From: Nocardioides alkalitolerans
GTDB lineage: Bacteria; Actinomycetota; Actinomycetes; Propionibacteriales; Nocardioidaceae
Assembly: GCA_038184435.1 (NCBI GenBank)
Contig: CP116227.1
Location: 4,059,501-4,123,500, forward strand
Direction of reading: 5' to 3'
Length of the DNA: 64,000 nt
The translations under genes were made by a program, and so were the position numbers. The notes beneath the pieces are model-generated. The model had not been told where the DNA came from. It did no database searches and saw only the letters and a list, made by a program, of their open reading frames with translations. Of the stretch, positions 1-8,612 are shown piece after piece (position 1 is the first letter of the stretch; each line of letters opens with the position of its first letter).

Positions 1-1
1 G

Positions 2-889
2 GACGCCTGGGGCGGGTTCCTGCCGCAGGCGGGCACGGCGTCGTACGTCGCGTGGCCGGCCCCGCGCGGCGGCGGGGGTCCGGTGGGCGGTGGCGTCGTC
101 GTGCGCACCGACCACGCGCTCGAGTCGGGGCAGGTCGTCTCGACGTCCTACGACCCGATGCTCGGCAAGGTGATCGTGCACGCGCCGACCCGCGAGGCCG
201 CCCGGGCGGCGCTCGTGCGGGCGCTCGACGAGACGGTTGTGCTGGGCGTCACCACCAACACCGGTTTCCTGCGGGCGCTGGTCGCCAGCGACGCGTTCCG
301 CGACGTCGGGCTCCCCGGCGGGCTCGACACCTCGTGGCTCGACCGGGCGGACATCGGCGGTGCCGACCTGCCCGCTCCCGACGAGGCGGCGGCCCGCGCG
401 GCGGTCCTCGAGCGCCTGGCGGCGGAGGACCGGGCCCGCACGCGCGGCCCGTTCGCGCTCGACGGGTGGCGGTCGGCGGCAGAGCCCGCGCCGTACGTGG
501 TCCCGTGGTTGGAGGCTCCGTCCGACGGCCCGGGGCACGCGAGCGGCGGGTCGCGCGTGGCCGCGTTGCGGCGTACCGGCCACGCGGTCGAAGCCGTCGT
601 CGACGGACAGCAGTGGCGCTTCGCGGAGCCCGACCCGTTCACGGCGTCGACCGCGGCGGCGGGGGACGGCGCGCTCGTCGCGCCCATGCCGGGCACCGTC
701 ACCGGAGTCGCGGTGCAGGTGGGTGACGCGGTCACCGAGGGCGCCGTCGTCGTCACGATGGAGGCGATGAAGATGGAGCTCGCGCTGCGGGCGCCGTTCG
801 ACGGCACGGTCACCTCGCTGGCGGTCGCCGTCGGCGACCCGGTGGCGCTCGGGGCGCTGCTCGCGGAGGTGGAGGCGAGCGCGACGTGA
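2..889 (+). CDS. Acyl-CoA carboxylase alpha subunit, C-terminal part (5' truncated by window)
   Basis: This is the C-terminal end of a biotin-dependent acyl-CoA carboxylase alpha chain (acetyl/propionyl/3-methylcrotonyl-CoA type); the ATP-grasp biotin carboxylase core lies upstream of the window. The visible part begins in the biotin-carboxylase C-terminal subdomain (YDPMLGKVIVHAPTR), then a variable linker, then a biotinyl carrier domain ending the protein. The carrier motif EAMKMEL is encoded at 761-781, with the lysine to be biotinylated at 770-772. The TGA overlaps the GTG of the next gene, so the two are translationally coupled. The substrate cannot be fixed from this fragment; a thioesterase-like partner gene suggests branched-chain or odd-chain acyl-CoA metabolism, which is inference. 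Confidence 0.9.
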   Translation, partial: DAWGGFLPQAGTASYVAWPAPRGGGGPVGGGVVVRTDHALESGQVVSTSYDPMLGKVIVHAPTREAARAALVRALDETVVLGVTTNTGFLRALVASDAFRDVGLPGGLDTSWLDRADIGGADLPAPDEAAARAAVLERLAAEDRARTRGPFALDGWRSAAEPAPYVVPWLEAPSDGPGHASGGSRVAALRRTGHAVEAVVDGQQWRFAEPDPFTASTAAAGDGALVAPMPGTVTGVAVQVGDAVTEGAVVVTMEAMKMELALRAPFDGTVTSLAVAVGDPVALGALLAEVEASAT

Positions 890-1674
890 CCACGGCCTAC
901 TTCCAGCGCACGGGGGAGCGGACCTATCGCGCCACCGAGCACACGGGCGGCGCCTGGGACCGGGCGACGCAGCACGTCGCGCCCGCGCTCGGGCTGCTCG
1001 TGCACGCCGTCGAGCAGGACCGCGACGCCCGACGGTCGGACGGCCTGCGGATCGCACGCGCGTCGTTCGACATCCTCGGGACGATGCCGCTCGCCGAGGT
1101 CGACCTCGACGTGCGGGTGCTGCGGCCCGGCCGGACGATCGAGCTGGTCGAGGCGACGCTCGCCCACGGTGGTCGCCCGGCCGTGGTGCTGCGCGCCTGG
1201 CTGCTGGAACCGCGTGCGACCGCCGGGATCGCCGGCACGGACCTCGCCCCGTTGCCGCCCCCGGCGGCGATGACGCCGTGGGACCCGACCACCGTGTGGC
1301 CGGGCGGTTTCATCGCGTCAGTGGAGGTACGGCGCGTGCTCACCGCCCCCGGGCGCGGGGCCTTCTGGGTGCGGACGCCCGTGGCGCTCGTCGAGGGCGA
1401 GGACGTCTCGCCGGTCGCGCGCGCGGCGGGCCTGTGGGACATCAGCAACGGCATGGTCGCGCGGGCCGACCCGGGGGCCGTGGTGTTCCCCAACGTGGAC
1501 CTCACGGCGCACGTGACCCGCGAGCCGGTGCTCGAGGACGGGTGGGTCGGGTTCGACACGACACAGACGTACGGCGCGGACGGCCTCGGCCTGACCAGCA
1601 GCGTGCTGCACGACGCGGCGGGACCGCTCGGCACGAGCGCGCAGGTGCTGACGGTGCGCCCTTCCGTAGGCTGA
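886..1674 (+). CDS. Thioesterase-family (hotdog) protein
   Basis: A 262-residue protein resembling the actinobacterial acyl-CoA thioesterase-like double-hotdog family. Conserved features seen are an N-terminal GGAWDRATQHVAPALGLLVHAVE segment and a central SVEVRRV stretch. The GTG start overlaps the stop of the carboxylase subunit (GTGA), which fixes the start and implies coupled expression. It has no signal peptide or membrane segment, so it is cytosolic. The likely role is hydrolysis of an acyl-CoA linked to the carboxylase; the substrate is unknown. A second paralogue-like gene lies at 46896-47729. Confidence 0.75.
   Translation: MTTAYFQRTGERTYRATEHTGGAWDRATQHVAPALGLLVHAVEQDRDARRSDGLRIARASFDILGTMPLAEVDLDVRVLRPGRTIELVEATLAHGGRPAVVLRAWLLEPRATAGIAGTDLAPLPPPAAMTPWDPTTVWPGGFIASVEVRRVLTAPGRGAFWVRTPVALVEGEDVSPVARAAGLWDISNGMVARADPGAVVFPNVDLTAHVTREPVLEDGWVGFDTTQTYGADGLGLTSSVLHDAAGPLGTSAQVLTVRPSVG
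1667..1672 (+). promoter_or_regulatory. -10 hexamer TAGGCT, leaderless histidine phosphatase mRNA
   Basis: TAGGCT lies 6 nt before the GTG at 1679 and overlaps the stop codon of the upstream gene. There is no Shine-Dalgarno sequence in front of that GTG, so a leaderless transcript is the simplest reading. No convincing -35 is visible. Confidence 0.45.
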
Positions 1675-1678
1675 GCGG

Positions 1679-2359
1679 GTGCGCCTCCTCCTGCTCCGCC
1701 ACGGCCAGACGCCCGCCAACGTCGCGGGCCAGCTCGACACCGCGGCCCCCGGGCTGCCGCTGACCGAGCTCGGTCACCGCCAGGCGGCGGCCCTCGTGCC
1801 GGCGCTGGCGGACGAGCCGGTCGTGGCGGTCTACGCCTCGGACCGCACGCGGGCGCAGGAGACGGCCGCGCCGCTGGCCGCGGACCGCGGGTTGGAGGTC
1901 GTCGTGCTGCCCGGGCTCGGCGAGATCGCCGCGGGCGACCACGAGATGGGTAGCGGCCGTGAGGCCATCAAGGCCTACCTGACCTGCATCGGCGGCTGGA
2001 TGCGCGGTGACCTCGCCGGTGGGATGCCCGGCGGCGAGGACGGCGCGGCGTTCCACGCCCGCTTCGACGGCGCCATCCGCGAGATCGTCGCGCGCCACGC
2101 GCCCGACGACACCGTGCTCGCGATCTCCCACGGCGCCGCGCTCCGTGCCTGGATCGCGACGCTCCTCGGCGGCATCGACGACGACCACGTGCTCTTCGGC
2201 GGCATCCAGAACACCGGCGGCGCGTGGCTCGAGGGCGACGGCGACCGCTGGGAGCTCGTGCGCTGGTCGGAGGACCCCGTCGGCGGCGAGCACCTCGAGG
2301 ACCACAGCGCCCACGACGTCACCGGCGAGCGGGCCGAGGAGGCCGTGCGCGAGGCCTGA
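1679..2359 (+). CDS. Histidine phosphatase family protein
   Basis: A 226-residue cytosolic member of the phosphoglycerate-mutase-like histidine phosphatase superfamily. The catalytic signature LRHGQT is at residues 6-11, with His8 the expected phosphoacceptor. The second conserved histidine is in ISHGAALRAW in the C-terminal half, and the ASDRTRAQETA box is also present. Members dephosphorylate small metabolites or phosphoproteins; nothing here shows the substrate. It starts 4 nt after the thioesterase stop, and a TAnnnT element suggests it also has its own promoter. Confidence 0.85.
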   Translation: MRLLLLRHGQTPANVAGQLDTAAPGLPLTELGHRQAAALVPALADEPVVAVYASDRTRAQETAAPLAADRGLEVVVLPGLGEIAAGDHEMGSGREAIKAYLTCIGGWMRGDLAGGMPGGEDGAAFHARFDGAIREIVARHAPDDTVLAISHGAALRAWIATLLGGIDDDHVLFGGIQNTGGAWLEGDGDRWELVRWSEDPVGGEHLEDHSAHDVTGERAEEAVREA

Positions 2360-2375
2360 CCCCTCGCTCACCCCG

Positions 2376-2496
2376 GGACGTCATGCGGTGCGGTGCCTCC
2401 GGCGACCGGGGCGCATGACGTCCGGAAGGCCGAGGTCGGGGCGCCGCGGGACGTCATGCGGTGCGGTGCCCCCGGCGACCGGGGCGCATGACGTCC
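2376..2496. repeat. Two tandem 48-bp palindromic units
   Basis: Two copies (2376-2423 and 2449-2496) start 73 bp apart and differ at one base. Each has perfect 12-bp arms, GGACGTCATGCG and CGCATGACGTCC, around a 24-nt centre that can partly fold on itself. They fill the gap between the + strand phosphatase and the - strand lacI gene, both of which end here. They could act as a double bidirectional terminator, but there is no T-tract, and near-identity in tandem looks more like a REP-type repeat. Confidence 0.85.
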
Positions 2497-2520
2497 GGAG
2501 GGGGAGGCGGCCGCGGGGTC

Positions 2521-3522
2521 TCAGGCCACCGTCGAGCGCCGTACGACGAGCTCCGGCGCCAGCACGATGTGCTCGACCTGGGCGTGCGGGTCCTCGATGA
2601 CCTCGAGCAGGCGCCCGGTGGCGGCGGCGCCCATCTCGACGGCGGGCTGGCGCACGGAGGTCAGCGGGATGGCGGCTGCGGCGGCGAACTCGTTGTCGTC
2701 GTAGCCGACGATGGCGATGTCGTCCGGCACCCGCACGCCCGCGAGGGTCAGCGCCTGCAGCACGCCGAGGGCGATGAGGTCGTTGGCCGCGAAGATCGCG
2801 TCGGGCCGGCGGGCGGCGGGCAGGTCGAGCAGCGCGGCCGCCCCGACCCGCCCGGCCTCCACGTCGAGGGTGGGGGAGTCGACGTGCCAGACCTCCCCGC
2901 TGCCGTGCTGCTCGACGACCCGGCGCGCGGCCCCGAGGCGGTGCTTGATCTGGGTGAGGCGCTCGGGTCCGCCGAGGAAGGCGATGCGGCATCGCCCGAC
3001 GTCGAGCAGGTGCTGGGTGGCGAGCGTGCCGCCGAGGGTGTCGTCGACGGACACCGACGAGAACTCGCGGGCGCCGGTCTTGCGGTCGACGACGACGATC
3101 GCCGTACCGCGGTCCCGGAGGCGACGCAGCCGGTCGAGCACCTGGCCGGCGGGGGTCACGAGCACTCCGGAGAGGCGCTGCTCGGCGAAGAGGTCGAGGT
3201 AGGCCTTCTCCCGCTCGTGGTCCTGGCCGCTGTGGGCCATGACGAGCGGGCGGCCGACGCCGGAGAGCCGTTCCTCCACGCCGCGGGCGACCGCGGTGAA
3301 GAACGGGTTCGCGATGTCGAGCACGATCATCCCGATGGAGTCGTTGGTGCCCCGGCGGAGCTGCCGCGCGGCGATGTTGGGCACGAACCCGAGCTCGGCG
3401 ATGGCCTGCTGCACGCGCTCCCGCGTCGCGGGCGACACCTTCTCGGGGTGGTTCAGGGCGTTGGAGACCGTGCCCGAGGAGACGCCCGCGAGCCGCGCCA
3501 CGTCCCGCACCTGCGCCTGCAT
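2521..3522 (-). CDS. LacI-family transcriptional repressor of the rhamnose operon
   Basis: A 333-residue LacI/GalR regulator. The N-terminal helix-turn-helix reads VRDVARLAGVSSGTVSNALN, followed by the hinge and a periplasmic-binding-like effector domain (IANPFFTAVARGVEERL; AIVGYDDNEFAAAA). The ATG at 3522 is chosen because it places the HTH at the extreme N-terminus, as in the family, and lies 7 nt from a TAGCGT -10. It is divergent from the rhamnose transport and catabolic operon. Family-type operators sit on its own promoter, ahead of the importer and again at 8578. The effector is probably L-rhamnose or a pathway intermediate. It is not homologous to the AraC-type RhaR/RhaS of E. coli. 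Confidence 0.9.
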   Translation of the reverse strand: MQAQVRDVARLAGVSSGTVSNALNHPEKVSPATRERVQQAIAELGFVPNIAARQLRRGTNDSIGMIVLDIANPFFTAVARGVEERLSGVGRPLVMAHSGQDHEREKAYLDLFAEQRLSGVLVTPAGQVLDRLRRLRDRGTAIVVVDRKTGAREFSSVSVDDTLGGTLATQHLLDVGRCRIAFLGGPERLTQIKHRLGAARRVVEQHGSGEVWHVDSPTLDVEAGRVGAAALLDLPAARRPDAIFAANDLIALGVLQALTLAGVRVPDDIAIVGYDDNEFAAAAAIPLTSVRQPAVEMGAAATGRLLEVIEDPHAQVEHIVLAPELVVRRSTVA

Positions 3523-3529
3523 GGCGCGG

Positions 3530-3567
3530 ACGCTAGCACGGGCCGGCGGGGCGTTGACACGATTCAA
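3530..3567 (-). promoter_or_regulatory. lacI promoter with overlapping operator-like site
   Basis: Read on the minus strand, TAGCGT (complement of 3530-3535) is 7 nt from the lacI ATG, giving a leaderless start. The -35 zone falls in 3554-3567, where the + strand reads TTGACACGATTCAA. This matches the two stronger operators in this locus at 13 of 14 positions, suggesting autorepression. Confidence 0.55.
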
Positions 3568-3575
3568 TCCGCCCG

Positions 3576-3637
3576 TTGACAACGGATCGGGAACCGGCGT
3601 ACCGTCCGTGACGCCACTCACATTGAAACGATTCAAT
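3576..3637 (+). promoter_or_regulatory. Promoter and LacI operator of the rhamnose operon
   Basis: A -35 TTGACA (3576-3581) and a weak -10 TACCGT (3600-3605) are 18 bp apart. Just downstream is the 16-bp palindrome ATTGAAACGATTCAAT (3622-3637), a LacI/GalR-type operator with a central CG. Its position past the -10 suits repression by roadblock. The same TTGAAACGATTCAA core recurs exactly at 8578-8591. Confidence 0.75.
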
Positions 3638-3682
3638 CGGTTCAGCGCCCGGGTGGCACCACCTGAGGAGGAAGCAGGTCCG

Positions 3683-5275
3683 ATGACCCCGAGCCCGACC
3701 ACGGCCCCGGCGAACGCGGGCGGCGACGCGCGCCCCGTGCTCGAGATGGCCGACGTGCGCAAGTCGTTCGGCCCCGTCGCCGCGCTGCGCTCCGGCACGC
3801 TCACCGTGCGTCCCGGGTCGATCCACGCGCTCGTCGGTGAGAACGGCGCCGGCAAGTCGACGCTCGTGAAGATCGTGGCCGGCGTGCACCGCCGCGACGC
3901 CGGCACGCTGCGATTCGAGGGCGACGACGTCGACTTCGCCTCGACGGCCGACTCGAAGGCCGCGGGCATCGCGGTGATCTACCAGGAGCCCACGCTCTTC
4001 CCCGACCTCTCGGTCACCGAGAACATCTTCATGGGCCGCCAGCCCCTCGGCCGCGGCCGACGCATCGACCGGGCCGCGATGCTCGCCGAGACCCGCGCGA
4101 TCTTCGCGCGCCTCGGCGTCGACATCGACCCGCGTCGCCCGGCCCTCGGCCTGTCCATCGCCGACCAGCAGATCATCGAGATCGCCAAGGCCATCTCGCT
4201 CGACGCGCGCCTCCTCATCATGGACGAGCCGACCGCCGCGCTCTCCGGGGTCGAGGTCGAGCGGCTCTTCGCGGTGGCCCGCAGCCTGCGCGACGAGGGC
4301 CGCGGCCTCGTCTTCATCTCTCACCGCTTCGAGGAGGTCTTCGCCCTCTGTGACGAGGTGACGGTGATGCGCGACGGCGAGTACGTCGCGACCACCCCCA
4401 TCGCCACCACCACGCCCGACGCGATCGTCGAGATGATGGTGGGCCGCGAGGTCGGGGAGCTCTTCCCGAAGCAGCCCGCCACCATCGGCGAGACCGTGCT
4501 CAAGGTCGAGGGGCTCACCTCCGCGGGCACGTTCCGCGGCATCGACCTCGAGGTGCGCGCCGGCGAGATCGTCGGCCTGGCCGGCCTCGTGGGAGCCGGG
4601 CGCAGCGAGATCGCCCGGGCGGTCTTCGGTGTGGACCGGTACGACGCGGGGCGCGTCACCATGCACGGCAAGCCCGTCCCGGCGCGGCGCCCCCGTGCGG
4701 CCATCGCCGCCGGCATGGCGTTCGTGCCCGAGGACCGCCGCAAGCAGGGCCTCGTCGTCGACAACTCGGTGGCCCACAACGTCGCGGCCGTCATCCGCAC
4801 CCGGCTCGACAGGCTGGGGTTCCTCACCAACCGCGCCGAGAACCGCGCGAGCGCCCCGTGGGCCGGCCGCCTCGAGGTGAAGACCAACGCGCTCGACATG
4901 CCCGCGACCACGATGAGCGGCGGCAACCAGCAGAAGGTCGTCATCGCCAAGTGGCTGGCGACCGAGCCGACGCTGCTCATCATCGACGAGCCCACCCGCG
5001 GCATCGACGTGGGTACGAAGTCGGAGGTGCACCGGCTGCTCTCCGACCTGGCCGGCCAGGGCCTCGCCATCCTCATGATCTCCTCCGAGCTGCCCGAGGT
5101 GCTGGGCATGGCCGACCGCGTGCTGGTCGTGCGCGAGGGCGAGATCACCGCCGAGCTCAGCCGCGCCGAGGCCACGCCGGAGGCGGTCATGAAGGCCGCC
5201 ACCGCGGGCCACGAGTCCACCGGCGAGCTGGCCCCCGTCCTGCCCGACGCCCTCATGAAGGAGGTCAGCGCGTGA
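3683..5275 (+). CDS. rhaT: Rhamnose ABC importer, tandem ATPase subunit
   Basis: A 530-residue sugar ABC ATPase with two nucleotide-binding domains (CUT2/RbsA class). The first has Walker A GENGAGKST near residue 52 and signature LSIADQQ near 155. The second has the degenerate Walker A GLVGAGRSE near residue 300, typical of the class, and signature MSGGNQQKV near 410. The start at 3683 follows a strong GAGGAGGAAG Shine-Dalgarno. It energises the two permeases encoded next, with which it overlaps by 4 nt. The substrate is inferred from context to be L-rhamnose; the symbol follows the Rhizobium leguminosarum rhaSTPQ nomenclature. Confidence 0.88.
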   Translation: MTPSPTTAPANAGGDARPVLEMADVRKSFGPVAALRSGTLTVRPGSIHALVGENGAGKSTLVKIVAGVHRRDAGTLRFEGDDVDFASTADSKAAGIAVIYQEPTLFPDLSVTENIFMGRQPLGRGRRIDRAAMLAETRAIFARLGVDIDPRRPALGLSIADQQIIEIAKAISLDARLLIMDEPTAALSGVEVERLFAVARSLRDEGRGLVFISHRFEEVFALCDEVTVMRDGEYVATTPIATTTPDAIVEMMVGREVGELFPKQPATIGETVLKVEGLTSAGTFRGIDLEVRAGEIVGLAGLVGAGRSEIARAVFGVDRYDAGRVTMHGKPVPARRPRAAIAAGMAFVPEDRRKQGLVVDNSVAHNVAAVIRTRLDRLGFLTNRAENRASAPWAGRLEVKTNALDMPATTMSGGNQQKVVIAKWLATEPTLLIIDEPTRGIDVGTKSEVHRLLSDLAGQGLAILMISSELPEVLGMADRVLVVREGEITAELSRAEATPEAVMKAATAGHESTGELAPVLPDALMKEVSA

Positions 5276-6336
5276 GCGCCACCCTCGCCCCGCCGTCCCC
5301 CGGCGGCGCCCCGAGCGGGTCCGGAGCGCCCGGCGCCGGAGCGCGCGTCCGCTCGGCCCTCGGCCACGCGGTCCGCTCCCGCGAGATCGCCGTCGCGGTC
5401 GTGCTCCTCGTCGTCGTCGCGGCCGCCACGGCGCGCAACGACAGCTTCCTCCTCTCGGGCGACGGGTGGCGCGACCTGCTGCTGACCCCGTCGATCCTCC
5501 TGCTGCTCGCCGCCGGCCAGATGCTCGTCATCGTCACCCGCAGCGTCGACCTGTCGGTCGGCTCCACGATGGCCCTGACGGCGTACCTCACGGGGCGCCT
5601 CTTCATCGACCAGCCGGGCCTGCCCATCCCCGTCGTCGTGCTCGCGGGCGTGGCCATGGGCGCGCTGCTCGGCGTCGTCAACGGCGTGCTGGTGGCCTAC
5701 GCCGGAGTGCCCGCCCTCGTCATCACGCTCGGCACGATGTACGTCTACCGCGGCGCCATGCTCAGCTGGGCCGGCAGCGACCGGATCACGGCCGACCAGA
5801 TGCCCAAGGACTTCCTGTCGCTCGGCACCAGCTCGGTCGTGGGCATCCCGGTGCTGACCATCGTGGCCCTGCTCGTCGTCGCCGCGGTGGGCTACTACCT
5901 GCACACCGCCCGCTCGGGCCGGGAGCTCTACGCGATCGGCTCCGACCCGGACGCCGCGCGGCTCTACGGGCTCAAGGTCCCCACCCGGGTGCTGACCGCG
6001 TTCGTGCTGTGCGGCGCGCTCGCCGGCCTGGCCGGGGTGCTCCACGCCGCCCGCTACGGCTCGGTGTCGTCCTCGGTCGGCAACGGCATCGAGCTGCAGG
6101 CGGTCGGCGCCGCGGTCATCGGCGGCGTCGCGATCTTCGGCGGCAGCGGCACGGTGTGGGGCGCCGCCATCGGTGCCGTGCTCCTCGTGACCATCAACCG
6201 GGCCCTGCCCATCCTCGGCATCCCGGAGTTCTGGCAGCGCGCCGTCGTCGGCGCGCTCATCCTCGGCGCCGTCGTGCTCGACCGCCTCCTCGCGGCCCGG
6301 CGCGCCCGCCGCCTCGACGAAGAGAGGGAGGACTGA
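5272..6336 (+). CDS. rhaP: Rhamnose ABC importer permease 1
   Basis: A 354-residue BPD_transp_2 (ribose/AraH-type) permease with about eight to ten hydrophobic segments. Family motifs include MLVIVTRSVDLSVGSTMAL and the conserved VIGGVAIFGGSGTVWG loop near the C-terminus. The GTG start overlaps the ATPase stop (GTGA), and its own stop overlaps the ATG of permease 2, so the importer subunits are translationally coupled. It forms the membrane channel with the second permease. The N-terminal 30 residues are Gly/Pro-rich and cytosolic. Confidence 0.88.
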   Translation: MSATLAPPSPGGAPSGSGAPGAGARVRSALGHAVRSREIAVAVVLLVVVAAATARNDSFLLSGDGWRDLLLTPSILLLLAAGQMLVIVTRSVDLSVGSTMALTAYLTGRLFIDQPGLPIPVVVLAGVAMGALLGVVNGVLVAYAGVPALVITLGTMYVYRGAMLSWAGSDRITADQMPKDFLSLGTSSVVGIPVLTIVALLVVAAVGYYLHTARSGRELYAIGSDPDAARLYGLKVPTRVLTAFVLCGALAGLAGVLHAARYGSVSSSVGNGIELQAVGAAVIGGVAIFGGSGTVWGAAIGAVLLVTINRALPILGIPEFWQRAVVGALILGAVVLDRLLAARRARRLDEERED

Positions 6337-7418
6337 TGTCCGCCTCCACCCCCACCCGCGGCACCGCTCCCGTGGGGCTGAGCAAGGGCGAGGCGCGCAC
6401 CTACGCGTCGTACGCCCGCCCCGCGTGGCAGCGCTGGCTGCTGACCCGCGAGACGGCCGTCATCCTGCTGCTCGCCGTGGTCTTCGCCTGGGCGACCTCG
6501 TCGGTGCCGAACTTCGACGGCCCCCTGACGCTCTACTACCTGTTCCTCGACCTGATGCCGATCCTGCTCATCGCGCTGCCGATGACGCTGGTGATCATCA
6601 CCGGTGAGATCGACCTGTCGGTCGCCAGCACCGTCGTGCTCACCAGCGCGGTCACCGGCCTGCTGACGATCGACGCCGGCTGGGGCTTCGGCCAGGCGGC
6701 GCTGGTCGCCATCGCGGTCGGTGCGCTCTGCGGCCTGTTCAACGGGTTCCTGGTGGGGTACGTCGGGCTGCCGTCGCTGGCCGTCACCATCGGCACGCTG
6801 GCTCTCTACCGGGGCATCGCCGTCGGCCTGCTCGGCACCGAGGCCAAGACCGGCTTCCCCGAGGAGTGGACCGACCGGGTCAAGGAGCGGATCGGGGAGA
6901 CCAGCTACCCGCAGGTGCTCGTCGTCTTCGGCGTGCTCGCCGTCGTCTTCGTGCTCCTGCTCCACTTCTCCGGCTTCGGCCGCGGGGTCTACGAGATCGG
7001 CCTGAACGACGAGGCCGCCCGGTTCTCCGGCGTCGACGTCGCCCGCACCAAGCTGCTGCTCTTCGTGCTCGCCGGGGCCGTCTCCGGCCTGGCGGGCGTC
7101 TACTACACGCTCCGCTACGACCTGGCCCGCGGCGACGCGGCCAACGGCCTCGAGCTGCAGGTCATCGCGGCCGTCCTCCTCGGCGGCGTGTCGATCTTCG
7201 GCGGCCGCGGCGCCCTCCACGGCGTCGTCGCCGGCGTGCTCCTCATCGGTGTCATCTCCAGCGCGATGCGTCTGCAGGGTGAGACCGAGAACGTCACCAC
7301 CATCGTGATCGGCCTGCTGCTGATCGCCTCCGTGGTGACCCCCAGCTTCCTCTCGTGGGTCTCGGGGCGCCTGCCCGCAGGAGTGAAGGGCGCGTTCTCG
7401 CGCTCGCGTCGGACCTGA
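6336..7418 (+). CDS. rhaQ: Rhamnose ABC importer permease 2
   Basis: A 360-residue permease of the same BPD_transp_2 family as its upstream neighbour but clearly diverged from it, as in two-permease rhamnose importers. The marker motifs are TLVIITGEIDLSVASTVVL and AVLLGGVSIFGGRGALHG. The ATG overlaps the previous stop by one base (TGATG). About ten membrane segments are visible, followed by a basic cytosolic tail (KGAFSRSRRT). An 84-nt gap separates it from the binding-protein gene; the gap holds only that gene's ribosome-binding region. Confidence 0.88.
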   Translation: MSASTPTRGTAPVGLSKGEARTYASYARPAWQRWLLTRETAVILLLAVVFAWATSSVPNFDGPLTLYYLFLDLMPILLIALPMTLVIITGEIDLSVASTVVLTSAVTGLLTIDAGWGFGQAALVAIAVGALCGLFNGFLVGYVGLPSLAVTIGTLALYRGIAVGLLGTEAKTGFPEEWTDRVKERIGETSYPQVLVVFGVLAVVFVLLLHFSGFGRGVYEIGLNDEAARFSGVDVARTKLLLFVLAGAVSGLAGVYYTLRYDLARGDAANGLELQVIAAVLLGGVSIFGGRGALHGVVAGVLLIGVISSAMRLQGETENVTTIVIGLLLIASVVTPSFLSWVSGRLPAGVKGAFSRSRRT

Positions 7419-7502
7419 CGCACCTCCGTTCCACCCGTTCCTCCAGCAGCACCCAGCAGCACCACTCGATCCCGGGCACCGCCCCGACCGAAAGGCAGAA
7501 CG

Positions 7503-8519
7503 ATGAAGTTCAACACCCGGCGCGCGACCGCGCTCGTCGCCCTCACCCTCGCTGCGAGCACGGCCCTCACCGCCTGCGGCGGCGGCGACGGCGGCAGCGG
7601 CGACTCGGCCGAGACCATCACCTTCCTCCCGAAGAACCTCGGCAACCCCTACTTCGACGCCTCCAGCACCGGTGGCGAGAACGCGGTCGAGGCCTTCGGC
7701 GGCACGTTCGAGGAGGTCGGCCCGACCAACGCGACGCCCGACGCGCAGGTCCCCTTCATCAACACGGCCGCGCAGCAGGGCGTGGGCGCCCTCGTCATCT
7801 CGGCCAACGACCCGACCGCCCTGGGCGACGCGCTCGAGGAGGCCCGTGACGCGGGCGTCAAGGTCGTCACCTTCGACTCCGACGTGGACGCCGAGTACCG
7901 CGACCTCTTCGTCAACCAGGCCACCGCGGAGGGCATCGCCGAGGCGCAGGTCGACCTGGTCGCCGAGCAGATCGGTGGCGAGGGCGAGGTCGCGATCCTG
8001 TCGGCCGCGGCCAACGCCACCAACCAGAACGCCTGGATCGACCTCATGGAGGAGTACGCCGCCTCGGAGTACCCCGACATCGACATCGTCGAGACCGTCT
8101 ACGGCGACGACGACGACCAGACCTCGTTCGACAAGACGGCGGCGCTGCTGCAGTCGCACCCCGACCTCAAGGGCATCATCAGCCCGACCACGGTCGGCAT
8201 CGCCGCCGCGGCGCGCTACCTCTCGACGTCGCAGTACAAGGGCCAGGTCGCGCTGACCGGTCTCGGCACGCCCAACCAGATGCGCGAGTACCTCGAGGAC
8301 GGCACCGTCACCGCGTTCGCGCTGTGGAACCCGGAGGAGCTCGGCTACCTGGCCGCGTACGCCGCCCACGCGCTGGTCGAGGGCGACATCACCGGCGAGG
8401 AGGGCGACACCTTCGAGGCCGGCGACCTCGGTGAGTACACCGTCGGCGCCAACGGCGAGGTCGTCCTCGGCGAGCCGACCGTCTTCACGGTCGACAACGT
8501 CGGCGACTTCGACTTCTGA
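7503..8519 (+). CDS. rhaS: Rhamnose-binding lipoprotein of the ABC importer
   Basis: A 338-residue periplasmic-binding-type lipoprotein. The basic N-terminus MKFNTRRA, a hydrophobic stretch and the lipobox LTAC give lipid attachment at Cys25, followed by a Gly/Asp/Ser linker. The mature domain has the class-I sugar-binding fold signature FLPKNLGNPYFDASSTGGE, typical of RhaS/LsrB-like CUT2 binding proteins. It captures the sugar outside the membrane and delivers it to the two permeases encoded upstream. AGGCAGAACG supplies the ribosome-binding site. A LacI operator lies between this gene and the next. Confidence 0.88.
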   Translation: MKFNTRRATALVALTLAASTALTACGGGDGGSGDSAETITFLPKNLGNPYFDASSTGGENAVEAFGGTFEEVGPTNATPDAQVPFINTAAQQGVGALVISANDPTALGDALEEARDAGVKVVTFDSDVDAEYRDLFVNQATAEGIAEAQVDLVAEQIGGEGEVAILSAAANATNQNAWIDLMEEYAASEYPDIDIVETVYGDDDDQTSFDKTAALLQSHPDLKGIISPTTVGIAAAARYLSTSQYKGQVALTGLGTPNQMREYLEDGTVTAFALWNPEELGYLAAYAAHALVEGDITGEEGDTFEAGDLGEYTVGANGEVVLGEPTVFTVDNVGDFDF

Positions 8520-8577
8520 TCCACCCGACCCGTGGGGCCGGCACCCGCCAGCCCCACGGGGCGAGCCCGACCGCTGA

Positions 8578-8591
8578 TTGAAACGATTCAA
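8578..8591 (+). promoter_or_regulatory. Second LacI operator, ahead of the mutarotase gene
   Basis: TTGAAACGATTCAA is identical to the core of the operator at 3623-3636. It sits 22 nt before the mutarotase start, in the 93-nt gap after the binding-protein gene. It implies a second regulated promoter or a transcription roadblock for the catabolic half of the locus. Confidence 0.75.
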
Positions 8592-8612
8592 CACCTGACC
8601 CGAGGAGGGCGC

